From the NCBI GenBank assembly GCA_949287065.1, contig CASEEV010000070.1, forward strand, positions 1 through 53,348: DNA of 53,348 nucleotides. The letters are read 5' to 3'. Within the stretch, counting starts at the first letter, position 1. Every line of letters starts with the position of its first letter. The notes beneath the pieces are model-generated. The model did no database searches and had not been told where the DNA came from. It worked only from the letters and a program-made list of their open reading frames with translations. Position numbers and translations under genes: made by a program. Positions 16,128-24,846 of the stretch are shown one piece after another. This stretch comes from an uncultured Collinsella sp. (GTDB lineage Bacteria; Actinomycetota; Coriobacteriia; Coriobacteriales; Coriobacteriaceae).

Positions 16128-18911
16128 GTGTTCGAGGACATCAGATCAGAGGCGGCCATGCGGCTGCCGATTCTGGCCAAGACGCACGTGTTCGACGCGG
16201 TGCCCGGCCAGCCCGACGATATATCGTTCGGCGTGATCTGGGATGCGTGCCGCCAGCCGGAGGGCGGCGGCCTCGGCTACGTGTTCGCGTTCACCGGCCG
16301 CCGCACGGGCCGCATCCTTGCGTGGCTCGACCGCCGCGGGCGCGCCTACGCCTGCAGCGCCCCGCTGACCGAGCCTCCCGAAGGCGATCCCGACGTGCTG
16401 CTCGCGCGCTGGGCTGACGACGAGAACGCCGGCGAGGTCGAGGCGCGCATAGCCGTGAACGACGATGAGCTGACCCATGTCCTCGGCGCTTCCCGGGGCG
16501 AGGAGGAGCTCTGGCAGCACCTGCAAGACGTTCTTTCCGCCTACGGCGTTGAGAGCGAGCCGCAGGTCTCCGTTGCGCTCGGCGAGGCGCCCTCCGAAGA
16601 GGAGCTTGCCGCGGAAGGCGGCGCGTTTGCCGAGGGCTTCGCGCCGGAGGATGCCGGCCAAAACGACGACGAGCTCTACGATGCCCCCGCCTTTGCGCAT
16701 GACGAGGAGGAGGCGGGCATTGCCGAGGAGGACCGCCTGCTCACGCGCGTGGCAACGTATGCGCGCACGCCCCAGGGCCGCTTTTGCATCGACCGCACGG
16801 GGGTTGCCGCGCCGGTTGCCGAGGACGAGCCCCAAGACCTGCGCCTGTTTCTCGCACGTTGCTTTTTGAGCTACGTGTACCTGCCCGAGCGCATGCAGCA
16901 ACAGGCCTTTTTGCCAACGACCGCAGCACGCTCGGCCGAGGTCGTGCTCCGCGACCTTCTCGAAGGCGCGTTTCCCGACACGCTCGAGGCGCTGCTCTAC
17001 TGCGTGCAGAGCGACCGCGCCTCGACTCCGTTTGAGCGCTACGCGGCGGCCGCCCTTGCCAAGGCCGGGGCGCGCCGTATCCGCGGTATTGCCGCGCGCC
17101 ATGATCTGCTGCTGCGCCGGCTCGGCACCACGGGCATGTTCTGGGCCGTGTTCAACGAGGCCGAGCTCGTCGGGTCCGACCGCGCCTGCGTGCTCGCCGT
17201 GGAGTGCGCGCTCAACCGCCTCGCCCTCGTGGCGCGCGCCCTGCGCCACTCGACGCCCATGCTGCCCGACGTGGTCGAGAAGCGCTGGCTCGCCATGGCC
17301 GACGTGCGCGCCGTTGCGGCCGTGGGCCGCGGGGCGGCAGAGCTTGCGACGCGCTACGAGCAAGAGAACCCGCTTGCCGAGGTCTTCGGCGCCCCTGCGC
17401 TGCGCGGCGGCGGCTGGGACGTGCGCACGCGCTTTGCCGCCGCGTGCGAGGAGCTCGCCCTGCCGTTCAGACTCGCATACCGTTTTGACGTGAGCGCCGA
17501 GGCCGACGCGCTGGCCGTTGAGTTTGAGCTGCCGACGGCGGCGGCCCTGCCGTGCGCGGAGGTCCGCTCCGCCGCCGGCCCCGAGCTCGCGGGCGCTCTG
17601 GCGTCCGAGCTCGCGGATGACTCTTCGGCGCTCGACGTGCGCGCGCGGCTCGCCTTTGGCGCGCGCGTTGCCGTGAGCCTGATCTGCGCCGCCTTCGGCG
17701 CCGGCGTGGGCGTGACCAAGGTCAGCGTCACGGGCCGCTCGTCGCTCGAGGCGGGGGCGCCCGCGCTCATGGCGCTGAGCTGCGATCGCGTGCCCTTTAC
17801 CGCCGAGGTGCTTCCCCTGTTGCGCGACCATGCCTTCGAGAAGCTCGGCCTTGCGCCGGATCCGGCCGTGTGCGCGGCGCTTCTCGGGCCGGTGTCGTGC
17901 GAGGTGCGCCTGGGCGCAAACGGCGGCAAGCTCGAGCCGGTGAGCGCTCCGCCGGCGGCGCGGCCCGAGCGGCACGCGCGTCTCTGGGAGGACGAGCGCC
18001 CGCTTCCGCACAACCTGCGCGACCCGCTCTGCGCCGACACCGTGGCGGACCTCGACATCTTCCGCACCGACGACGACGTGCTGCTCCAGCGCACGCGCGA
18101 GGCAGCCGTAACGGCGCACATCGATCCCGACGCGGCGGCGGGGCATCTCGAGGACATCGTCGACGCCTACGAGATCGCCGCGGTCCCACTTGGCGACACG
18201 CCGCGTCTGTACTGCTCCGACGCCGTGGGCCGCGCCCTCGTGGGCCTTGCCGTGCCGGCGGGAACGCGCTTTGCCAAGCTTCCCGACTCGTCGTTTGCCG
18301 CGCGCTCCATGCTCGACAGGCTGCTGCGCGAGCGTGGCGAGACCGAGCAGGCGCTCGCGTGGGCCCGCTCGTGCATCGAGCTCGCTCCCACCACGGCAAC
18401 CGGCTATGCCGACGCGGCCACCATCCTCATCGACGAGCGGCGCTTTGACGACGCCGTCGAACTTCTCAACGAGGGCCTGCGCTACCAGGTCATGCCGCAC
18501 TGGATCGCCTATCTGCGCTACCGGCTTGCGTTTGCGTACTGGGCGCGGGGCGAGAAGGACGCCGCGCTCGCGTGCTACGTGCTCGCCCAGGACGACCCGT
18601 TCGTGGGCACGCAGGCGCGCGGCGAGAAGGCGCAGCTTCTGCGCGACATGCGCACCGATGAGGAGCCCGGTCCCGAGGAGGCGCGCGCCTGCCTTGCGCG
18701 CGCGGGGTCCACGCCCGCGCCGACCGAGGACGCGCTGGCCCATATCGCCCGCGCCGCGATCGAGCTCGTTGACGCCGGCCTGTTGGAACCGGCGGTGCCG
18801 CTCGTCAACGTGCTCGTGATCTATCGGTCGAGCGACGTGCTCGTGGCACTCGGCGACTCGCTGCGCTTCGGACTGGCACCGCGCGCGCCGCAGGGCGCAG
18901 AGGAGGAGTAA
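16128..18911 (+). CDS. Large TPR-containing protein of unknown function
   Basis: The protein has about 927 residues. No signal peptide or clear transmembrane segment is seen, so it is probably cytoplasmic. The N-terminal 100 residues include WDACRQPEGGGLGYVFAFTGRRTGRILAWLDRRG, a compact alpha/beta-looking segment. The middle is Ala/Glu-rich and helical. The C-terminal third (about residues 730-850) has TPR-like helix pairs (RGETEQALAWARSCIELAPTT, then RFDDAVELLNEGLRY). I chose the GTG at 16128 because GGGGAGG precedes it; the ATG at 16068 lacks a site. It stands alone between the ROK kinase and the iron operon. I do not recognise a named family. Confidence 0.75.
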   Translation: MFEDIRSEAAMRLPILAKTHVFDAVPGQPDDISFGVIWDACRQPEGGGLGYVFAFTGRRTGRILAWLDRRGRAYACSAPLTEPPEGDPDVLLARWADDENAGEVEARIAVNDDELTHVLGASRGEEELWQHLQDVLSAYGVESEPQVSVALGEAPSEEELAAEGGAFAEGFAPEDAGQNDDELYDAPAFAHDEEEAGIAEEDRLLTRVATYARTPQGRFCIDRTGVAAPVAEDEPQDLRLFLARCFLSYVYLPERMQQQAFLPTTAARSAEVVLRDLLEGAFPDTLEALLYCVQSDRASTPFERYAAAALAKAGARRIRGIAARHDLLLRRLGTTGMFWAVFNEAELVGSDRACVLAVECALNRLALVARALRHSTPMLPDVVEKRWLAMADVRAVAAVGRGAAELATRYEQENPLAEVFGAPALRGGGWDVRTRFAAACEELALPFRLAYRFDVSAEADALAVEFELPTAAALPCAEVRSAAGPELAGALASELADDSSALDVRARLAFGARVAVSLICAAFGAGVGVTKVSVTGRSSLEAGAPALMALSCDRVPFTAEVLPLLRDHAFEKLGLAPDPAVCAALLGPVSCEVRLGANGGKLEPVSAPPAARPERHARLWEDERPLPHNLRDPLCADTVADLDIFRTDDDVLLQRTREAAVTAHIDPDAAAGHLEDIVDAYEIAAVPLGDTPRLYCSDAVGRALVGLAVPAGTRFAKLPDSSFAARSMLDRLLRERGETEQALAWARSCIELAPTTATGYADAATILIDERRFDDAVELLNEGLRYQVMPHWIAYLRYRLAFAYWARGEKDAALACYVLAQDDPFVGTQARGEKAQLLRDMRTDEEPGPEEARACLARAGSTPAPTEDALAHIARAAIELVDAGLLEPAVPLVNVLVIYRSSDVLVALGDSLRFGLAPRAPQGAEEE

Positions 18912-19043
18912 CGCACAGCAGGGAAGCGCCCATGCCGTGCGCGCTTCTCGGCTGCGTGCCTGAATCCGCTGCCCGCGCGCATATGTTTCAAAAAGTTATC
19001 CAACGACAACAAAAATAGTTAGATCCCCTTCACTTTCTTAAGT

Positions 19044-19059
19044 GTTAGTGCTATCTTAC
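19044..19059 (+). promoter_or_regulatory. DtxR-like iron operator upstream of feoA
   Basis: GTTAG-TGCTAT-CTTAC matches the dyad core found before feoB and before the Cys-rich peptide gene. It lies about 50 bp before the first feoA start. An iron-responsive DtxR/IdeR-type repressor is the likely binder. The assignment rests on agreement of three sites and gene context. Confidence 0.6.
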
Positions 19060-19107
19060 TTAGCCGGATGTAACTTTCATCCTGTAGCCCTGAGGAGGAG
19101 ATCGCAG

Positions 19108-19344
19108 ATGACGGAACACGCCGGGTTCTCGATGCCCCTATCGATGTGCAAGGCAGGCGAGACCGTGCATGTGGTGCGCGTTAAGGGCGCCGAGAACATG
19201 AAGCGCCATCTGGGCAATCTCGGATTCGTGGAGGGCGCGGAGGTCCGCGTGGTGAACCAGACCGCCGGGGACATCATCCTCACGGTCAAAGGTGCGCGGC
19301 TCGGCCTCGATGCAAAGTCGGCTATGAAGGTCATGGTTGCCTGA
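19108..19344 (+). CDS. feoA: FeoA domain protein (first copy)
   Basis: This is a 78-residue SH3-like FeoA protein, an accessory factor of the ferrous iron transporter FeoB at the inner face of the membrane. The typical core is KRHLGNLGFVEGAEVRVVNQTAGDIILTVKGARLGLD. The start is the ATG at 19108 behind GAGGAGGAG; an upstream in-frame start at 19042 overlaps the operator and has no site. It is the first gene of the feoA-feoA-feoB group and lies 71 bp before the second copy. Confidence 0.9.
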   Translation: MTEHAGFSMPLSMCKAGETVHVVRVKGAENMKRHLGNLGFVEGAEVRVVNQTAGDIILTVKGARLGLDAKSAMKVMVA

Positions 19345-19415
19345 GCGCGCACGCCCGCGCGGCGCGCGATTGCGCTCGCAGGCCGGACCCGAGGTAAGAA
19401 CGGGGAGGGGGAAGT

Positions 19416-19637
19416 ATGAAAACGCTGAAGGATGTGCCGGTGGGCGGCAGTGCTACGGTCGCGAAGCTCCACGGCGAGGGCGCGCTGCGCCGTCATCTTA
19501 TGGACATGGGTCTTATCAAGGGAACGCCGGTCTCGGTGCGCAAGGTCGCGCCGCTGGGCGACCCCATCGAGCTCACGGTACGCGGCTACGAGCTTTCGAT
19601 TCGCAAGGAAGAGGCAGCCAACGTCGAGGTGCTGTAG
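19416..19637 (+). CDS. feoA: FeoA domain protein (second copy)
   Basis: This is a 73-residue FeoA protein with the core LRRHLMDMGLIKGTPVSVRKVAPLGDPIELTVRGYELSIR. It is clearly a different sequence from the first copy, so an old duplication or distinct role is likely. The GGGGAGGGGG site before the ATG at 19416 is very strong. FeoB begins 131 bp downstream behind its own candidate operator. Confidence 0.92.
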   Translation: MKTLKDVPVGGSATVAKLHGEGALRRHLMDMGLIKGTPVSVRKVAPLGDPIELTVRGYELSIRKEEAANVEVL

Positions 19638-19659
19638 CGCGCTTGTTCATGTTCAAAAT

Positions 19660-19675
19660 ATTAGCTATGACTAAC
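19660..19675 (+). promoter_or_regulatory. DtxR-like iron operator upstream of feoB
   Basis: ATTAG-CTATGA-CTAAC lies in the feoA-feoB gap, about 95 bp before the feoB start. It shares the TTAG-N6-CTWAC core with the sites at 19044 and 25664. It suggests feoB has its own iron-controlled promoter. Confidence 0.6.
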
Positions 19676-19768
19676 ATATACTGCACGTGTGCGGTTTCGG
19701 GACGGTGCAAAGCGGCTCTTCCAGCGTTGCACCGGGTGCCCCCGGCCGCATTCCAGAAAGAAGGAAGA

Positions 19769-22006
19769 ATGGCATCACGTATCAACGTCGCGCTTGCGGG
19801 CAACCCCAACTGCGGCAAGACGACCCTGTTCAACAGGATCACAGGACAGAACGGCTATGTGGGCAACTGGCCGGGCGTTACCGTCGAGAAGAAGGAGGCG
19901 CCGCTCAGCGCCGACAAAGACGTTCGCATCACCGACCTGCCCGGCATCTACTCGCTCTCGCCCTACAGTCCCGAGGAGCGCGTCAGCCGCGACTACCTCA
20001 TGAGCGGCGAGCCCGACGTGGTCGTCGACATCGTCGACGCCACCAACCTCGAGCGCAACCTGTACCTTACCCTCCAGGTCATCGAGACCGGCGTTCCCGT
20101 GGTGGTTGCCCTCAACATGGCCGACCTCGTAGAGAAGAGCGGCGACAAGATCGACACGGACAAGCTCTCGCGCGAGCTCGGCGCCCCCGTGGTCATGATC
20201 TCTGCCCTCAAGGGCACGGGCGTTGACGAGCTCTTCCGCGTTGTGCGCGCCGAGGCGGCAAAGGCCGAGGCTGCCCCTCAGCATCGCTTCGACGCTGCGA
20301 TCGAGAGCGTGCTTGCCGATCTCGAGGCGCTGCTGCCCTCCTCCGTGCCCCGGGCAAAGCGCCGCTACTTTGCGGTCAAGCTCTTCGAGCGCGACGAGAT
20401 CGCGCGCGGCTCGATGCACCTTACCGCCAAGAACGCCGAGGCAGCCGAGAAGCTTATCGCCGCCTGCGAGGCTGATTGCGACGACGACGCCGAGTCCATC
20501 ATCACCGGCGAGCGTTACGCGCTTATCGCCCACATTATGGATGCCTGCGTGAAGAAGGCTCCGGCGCGCATGAGCACGTCGGAGAAGATCGACCGCATCG
20601 TCACCAACCGCGTTCTCGGCCTGCCGATCTTCCTCGTCATCATGTTCGGCGTGTACTTCCTCGCCACCTCTTCGGGCGCCTTCGGCACGGCGGGTACCGA
20701 CTGGGTTAACGACAACCTCTTCGGCGAGGGCTTCGAGCTCTTCGGCATGGCGTTCCCCTCCGTTCCCGACGCGGTGAGCGGCTGGCTTACGGCCGCCGGC
20801 GCCTCCCCGCTCGTCTCGAGCCTCGTGGTCGACGGCATCGTCGCCGGCGTGGGCGCGGTGCTCGGCTTCATCCCCCAGATGGTCGTGCTCTTCGTGCTGC
20901 TCTCCTTCCTCGAGGACTGCGGCTACATGGCGCGCGTGGCCTTCGTCATGGACCGCGTGTTCCGTCGCTTCGGCCTCTCGGGCAAGAGCTTCATCCCCAT
21001 GCTCGTCTCCACGGGCTGCGGCGTCCCCGGCGTGCTCGCCACCAAGACCATCGAGAACGAGAAGGACCGTCGCATGACGGTCATGACCACTACGTTCATC
21101 CCCTGCGGCGCCAAGCTCCCCATCATCGCCCTGCTCATGGGCGCGCTCGCGGGCAGCGCCGACGCTCCGTGGATCTCGCCGCTGTTCTACTTCCTCGGCG
21201 TCGTGGCGGTTATCGTCTCGGGCATCATGCTCAAGAAGACCAAGCTGTTCGCGGGCAGGCCGACGCCGTTTGTCATGGAGCTGCCCAACTACCACTTCCC
21301 GGCGATCCGCTCGTGGGCGCTGCATGTGTGGGAGCGCGTGAGCGCCTACATCAAGAAGGCCTTCACGATCATCTTCGCCTCCACCGTGGTCGTGTGGTTC
21401 CTCTCGAACTTCGGCACGGCTTCCTGGGAGGGCGGCAACGGCGCCTTCGGCTTCCTGCCCGCCATGCCGGGCGTGCCCGAGGAGTTTACCGACCACTCCG
21501 TGCTCGCCATGCTCGGCGGCGCCATCGCGTGGGTCTTCGCGCCGCTCGGCTTCGACACCTGGCAGGCAACGGCTATGTCGATCACCGGACTCGTGGCCAA
21601 GGAGAACGTCGTTGCCACGGCGAGCTCGCTTCTGCACATCGCCGACGGCACCGAGGCCGACCCCGAGCTCTGGCACGCCTTTGCCGCCATGTTCCCGACG
21701 GTGGGCGCAACGGCTGCGTTCGGCGCGTTCAACCTGCTGTGCGCCCCGTGCTTTGCCGCCATGGGCACCATTCGCGCCCAGATGAACTCGGGCAAGTGGA
21801 CCGCCATCGCTATCGGCTACGAGTGCGCCTTCGCCTGGGTCGTGGGCCTCATGATCAACCAGTTCTACCTGCTCTCCCAGGGCGTGGTGGGCGTTTGGAC
21901 CGTCGTGGCGGTCGCGTTTGCCGCGCTGATCCTCTTCCAGCTGTTCCGCCCCATGCCCAAGGGCGCCTTTGAGGACGAGCCCGCGGTTGCCGCGGCCGCC
22001 GCGTAA
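19769..22006 (+). CDS. feoB: Ferrous iron transport protein B
   Basis: The protein has 745 residues and imports Fe2+ across the cytoplasmic membrane. The N-terminal G domain has G1 GNPNCGKTT (near residues 11-19), the G2 region NWPGVTVEKK, G3 DLPGIYSLSPYSPEE and G4 NMAD. Helical membrane regions follow from about residue 285, with the conserved gate-type segments STGCGVPG and FIPCGAKLP. The start is the ATG at 19769 with AGAAGGAAGA upstream. It follows two feoA genes; a Cys-rich feoB partner peptide lies 3.7 kb away at 25701. It ends at a strong terminator. Confidence 0.95.
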   Translation: MASRINVALAGNPNCGKTTLFNRITGQNGYVGNWPGVTVEKKEAPLSADKDVRITDLPGIYSLSPYSPEERVSRDYLMSGEPDVVVDIVDATNLERNLYLTLQVIETGVPVVVALNMADLVEKSGDKIDTDKLSRELGAPVVMISALKGTGVDELFRVVRAEAAKAEAAPQHRFDAAIESVLADLEALLPSSVPRAKRRYFAVKLFERDEIARGSMHLTAKNAEAAEKLIAACEADCDDDAESIITGERYALIAHIMDACVKKAPARMSTSEKIDRIVTNRVLGLPIFLVIMFGVYFLATSSGAFGTAGTDWVNDNLFGEGFELFGMAFPSVPDAVSGWLTAAGASPLVSSLVVDGIVAGVGAVLGFIPQMVVLFVLLSFLEDCGYMARVAFVMDRVFRRFGLSGKSFIPMLVSTGCGVPGVLATKTIENEKDRRMTVMTTTFIPCGAKLPIIALLMGALAGSADAPWISPLFYFLGVVAVIVSGIMLKKTKLFAGRPTPFVMELPNYHFPAIRSWALHVWERVSAYIKKAFTIIFASTVVVWFLSNFGTASWEGGNGAFGFLPAMPGVPEEFTDHSVLAMLGGAIAWVFAPLGFDTWQATAMSITGLVAKENVVATASSLLHIADGTEADPELWHAFAAMFPTVGATAAFGAFNLLCAPCFAAMGTIRAQMNSGKWTAIAIGYECAFAWVVGLMINQFYLLSQGVVGVWTVVAVAFAALILFQLFRPMPKGAFEDEPAVAAAAA

Positions 22007-22036
22007 GCTCCCTGCCCCATAGCCTCCCCTCTGTTT

Positions 22037-22074
22037 GCCGCCCTGCGCCCATCCCCTGGCGCAGGGCGGCTTTG
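22037..22074 (+). terminator. Rho-independent terminator after feoB
   Basis: The arms GCCGCCCTGCGCC (22037-22049) and GGCGCAGGGCGGC (22058-22070) are followed by TTT. Confidence 0.88.
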
Positions 22075-22280
22075 CTGTGCGTAACGTGCGGGGAACAGGC
22101 TCCTGAACGGCAGAAAAGAATCGGTGAATGGCAAAACCGTTCATAGAACATCAAAAAAAATCATCTTTACGCACTGTCTGATTAACAGCTCATAATAGAG
22201 AAAATGCCTGCTAAACGCCCTAATCATGATCCTTTACCTCTGGTCCAGCATGAAAATAGGTGAAAAAATATAAAAAATAG

Positions 22281-22310
22281 TTGAGCAAATCCGAAAAGAT
22301 CTGATATATC
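22281..22310 (+). promoter_or_regulatory. Candidate sigma-A promoter of the isomerase/PTS operon
   Basis: TTGAGC at 22281-22286 and TATATC at 22305-22310 are 18 bp apart, and TG at 22302-22303 gives an extended -10. The surrounding 22140-22310 is AT-rich, unlike its neighbours, as expected for a promoter region. The 22075-22280 stretch shows no gene; it holds a TGAACGG/CCGTTCA dyad around 22103-22142. Confidence 0.45.
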
Positions 22311-22422
22311 ATGATGCCAACGAGAGAGGTGCAAGGGGTTGCGGCCCCTTCCAAGGTGAACGCGCGCACTTTGGCTGACTTCAATCGCGGCTGTTTCGGT
22401 CTTACGAAAGGTTGGCATCATG
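22310..22422 (+). promoter_or_regulatory. Structured leader with start-codon-sequestering stem
   Basis: A perfect 12-bp inverted repeat (CATGATGCCAAC at 22310-22321, GTTGGCATCATG at 22411-22422) encloses three further possible hairpins: AAGGGG/CCCCTT (22333-22338 with 22345-22350), CCAAGGTG/CACTTTGG (22351-22358 with 22367-22374, one G-U) and TTTCG/CGAAA (22394-22398 with 22405-22409). The closing stem covers the ATG of the isomerase gene and the last hairpin covers its GAAAGG ribosome site. This is the layout of a translational riboswitch or attenuator. If transcription starts near 22316 the closing stem would shrink to about 6 bp. A protein operator is an alternative reading of the 12-bp repeat. 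Confidence 0.5.
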
Positions 22423-23358
22423 AAAGTTGCGACTCGAATCAACTCTTACTTCCGGGAGGGGGATAAGAGCCTTGACCGGGTGTTTGCTCAGTTTGAGCAC
22501 GTTGGTCTCACACATGTTGATCTCAACTATCCGGAGCATGTTGCGGGCGTGTCCCCTGAAGCCATGCGCGCGATGCTCGACGCCCATCATCTCAAGCTCA
22601 ACGGAACCGCCTTGCGCTTCCGTTCCGACTTTATCAACGGCGAGCTCGGAAACGCCGATCCCGCCATCGCCGGCAAAGCGCTGCAGCTTTGTCGCGAGGC
22701 GTGCGACTACTGCCGCGCCGTAGGCGGTACGAACGTGACGATCTGGCTTGGCTTCGACGGCTTTGACTACAGCTTCCAGATCGCGTATGACCGCGTGTTC
22801 AAGCAGCTTGTCAAGCAGTTCCAGGCAGTGTGCGACTACGCTCCCGACCTTCTGATCTCGATCGAGTACAAGCCCTTTGAGGAGCGTTCGTACGCGTTTA
22901 TCGACTCCATGGGGCTTACGGGCATGATCCTCGCTGCGGTTGACCGCAAGAATCTCGGCGTGACGCTGGATTACTGTCACATGCTCATGAAGCACGAGAA
23001 CCCTGCGTTTGCCGCAGACATCTTCGGCGCTGCCGGCAAGCTTTTCGGCATTCACCTCAACGATGGTTACGGCGCGCAAGACGACGGTCTCATGATCGGA
23101 ATGGCTACGCCCGTCAAGACGCTCGAGTTCTTGTATTACGTCAAAAAGCACGGCTATGATCATGCGATCTACTTCGATACGTTCCCTGTTATCGAGGGGG
23201 CCGAAGAGGAGTGCGCTCAGAACATTGCGATGCTCAAGATGCTCGACGGAGCCATAGAGCATGTCGGCATGGACAAGATCCAGTCGGTGATCGATTCGAA
23301 CGACGCAGTGCAGGCGGCGACGCTCGTTCGCGAGCTGTTCTGCTCGATGGGGAGGTAG
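22420..23358 (+). CDS. Sugar phosphate isomerase/epimerase family protein
   Basis: The protein has 312 residues of the xylose isomerase-like TIM-barrel superfamily. Candidate metal ligands are spread as expected: LISIEYKPFEER (Glu), VTLDYCHMLMKHEN (Asp and His) and IHLNDGYGAQDD (His and Asp). Members interconvert ketoses and aldoses, epimerise ketoses or cleave sugar acids. The ribosome site is GAAAGG just before the ATG at 22420. It lies 1 bp before a PTS EIIBC gene and upstream of a DeoR regulator, so it probably acts on the sugar phosphate that transporter delivers. The sugar is not predictable here. Confidence 0.8.
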   Translation: MKVATRINSYFREGDKSLDRVFAQFEHVGLTHVDLNYPEHVAGVSPEAMRAMLDAHHLKLNGTALRFRSDFINGELGNADPAIAGKALQLCREACDYCRAVGGTNVTIWLGFDGFDYSFQIAYDRVFKQLVKQFQAVCDYAPDLLISIEYKPFEERSYAFIDSMGLTGMILAAVDRKNLGVTLDYCHMLMKHENPAFAADIFGAAGKLFGIHLNDGYGAQDDGLMIGMATPVKTLEFLYYVKKHGYDHAIYFDTFPVIEGAEEECAQNIAMLKMLDGAIEHVGMDKIQSVIDSNDAVQAATLVRELFCSMGR

Positions 23359-23359
23359 C

Positions 23360-24733
23360 ATGAAGCGGGATTGGGATGCAATTGCCAACGGTATTCTCGA
23401 GGCTGTTGGCGGAGTCGACAACATCGCCGGCATGACTCACTGCGCCACGCGCCTGCGCCTTAACCTGCGCGACGACGCCAAGTGCGACGACGAAGCGGTT
23501 AAGAAGGTCGATGGCGTTATCAACACGGCCAATGCAGCGGGCCAGTACCAGGTGCTTATCGGCACCGAGGTTCCGAAGCTGTACGAGAAGTTCGAGGCTC
23601 TGGTGAAGGGCCAAGGCGGCGAGATCGAAAGCGCGTCTTCGTCTGACCAGGGCATCGTCAACAAGGTGTTCGGCGCCATTTCGGGTATCTTCGCGCCGCT
23701 GCTCCCTGCGATGGCGGGATCCGGTATTCTCCGCGGCCTGCTCATCCTCGCGGTGAATCTCGGGCTTATCGTCGAAGGGTCCAGCGAGTACACGATCATC
23801 TACTCTCTGGCGAGCAGCGTGTTTTACTTCCTGCCGGTTCTTCTGGGCTTCTCTGCGGGCAGGCGTTTCGGCGCGAGCCCCTTCCTTTCGGCGCTTATCT
23901 GCGCGAGCCTGCTGTACCCTGACTTCCGCGCACTCATGGGAGACACCGGCAACGGTGCCATGACGTCGCTCTTCGGCATTCCCGTGGTGCTCATGGACTA
24001 CAACTCCACGGTCGTTCCGGCAATCCTTTCGATCTGGGCGTACTCGTTCCTCTACAAGTTCCTGGACGACCATGTTCCCGAGACGCTCAAACTCGTCGTT
24101 CTCCCTGCTATCTCGCTCATCGTGATGGTCCCGCTTACGATGATCGTCATCGGTCCGCCCGGCGTGTATGCGGGCGAGGGCATCGCCTTCGTCGTCAACT
24201 GGCTCATCGACAAGAGCTCGGTGCTCGCGGGCATTCTCGTGGGCGGCGGTTGGTCCGTGCTCGTGTCCATGGGTATCCACTGGGCCGTCAATCCGATCAT
24301 GATCAACAACATTGCCCAGAACGGCTTCGACTACATCTGCCCCTTCACCTTTGCGTGCAACTTCGCCGTTATCGGCGTGGCGCTCGGCGTGTTCCTGAAG
24401 GCTCGCAACCAGCAGCTCAAGAGCTTTGCGATGACCGGCGTGGTTACGGTCTGCCTTTCGGCGATCATCGAGCCGACGCTGTTCGGCATGCTCGTGAAGA
24501 ACAAGAAGCTGTTCGCCGCGCAGATCATCGCCGGTGCGATCGGCGGAGCCGTGCTCGGCATCTTCCAGGTCGTTACCACTGCGTTCGTGTTCGGTTCCGT
24601 TACCACGTTCCCTGCCTTCGCAAGCGACAACCCCATGAACTTCGCGTTTGCCATGGTGGGCCTCGGGGTCTCTGCGGTGGTCGGCGTGATCCTCGGCTAC
24701 CTGTTTACCGACAAGGACGATCAGCTTGCCTAA
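23360..24733 (+). CDS. PTS transporter subunit EIIBC (glucose/beta-glucoside superfamily)
   Basis: The protein has 457 residues. The N-terminal EIIB domain (about residues 1-85) has the phospho-Cys site MTHCATRLRL with C28. An EIIC membrane domain of about ten hydrophobic segments follows from residue 105 (GIFAPLLPAMAGSGILRGLL, then the GIHWAVNPIMINNI region and IIEPTLFGMLVK). No EIIA domain is attached; the protein ends soon after EIIC, so phosphate must come from another EIIA. The start is the ATG at 23360 with GGGGAGG, 1 bp after the isomerase stop. Closest in type to the beta-glucoside/sucrose/trehalose group; the sugar is unknown. Confidence 0.88.
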   Translation: MKRDWDAIANGILEAVGGVDNIAGMTHCATRLRLNLRDDAKCDDEAVKKVDGVINTANAAGQYQVLIGTEVPKLYEKFEALVKGQGGEIESASSSDQGIVNKVFGAISGIFAPLLPAMAGSGILRGLLILAVNLGLIVEGSSEYTIIYSLASSVFYFLPVLLGFSAGRRFGASPFLSALICASLLYPDFRALMGDTGNGAMTSLFGIPVVLMDYNSTVVPAILSIWAYSFLYKFLDDHVPETLKLVVLPAISLIVMVPLTMIVIGPPGVYAGEGIAFVVNWLIDKSSVLAGILVGGGWSVLVSMGIHWAVNPIMINNIAQNGFDYICPFTFACNFAVIGVALGVFLKARNQQLKSFAMTGVVTVCLSAIIEPTLFGMLVKNKKLFAAQIIAGAIGGAVLGIFQVVTTAFVFGSVTTFPAFASDNPMNFAFAMVGLGVSAVVGVILGYLFTDKDDQLA

Positions 24734-24763
24734 GGCCGGCTAGATCCCGCATCGAGTTGAATC

Positions 24764-24795
24764 GGGCGCTGCCTCAATGGGCGGCGCCCTTTTTT
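24764..24795 (+). terminator. Rho-independent terminator after EIIBC
   Basis: The arms GGGCGC (24764-24769) and GCGCCC (24784-24789) extend inward, followed by six T. It separates the transporter from the DeoR gene, which may have its own weak promoter (TACAAT near 24808). Confidence 0.85.
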
Positions 24796-24846
24796 CACAG
24801 GACGGGTTACAATTCTTGATTGGAGAACGAAGTGGAGGCACCGGAG

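Noticed and set aside
16146-18743. 865-codon minus-strand ORF
   Set aside because: It is antisense to the TPR protein; composition is that of a shadow frame and no ribosome site is seen.
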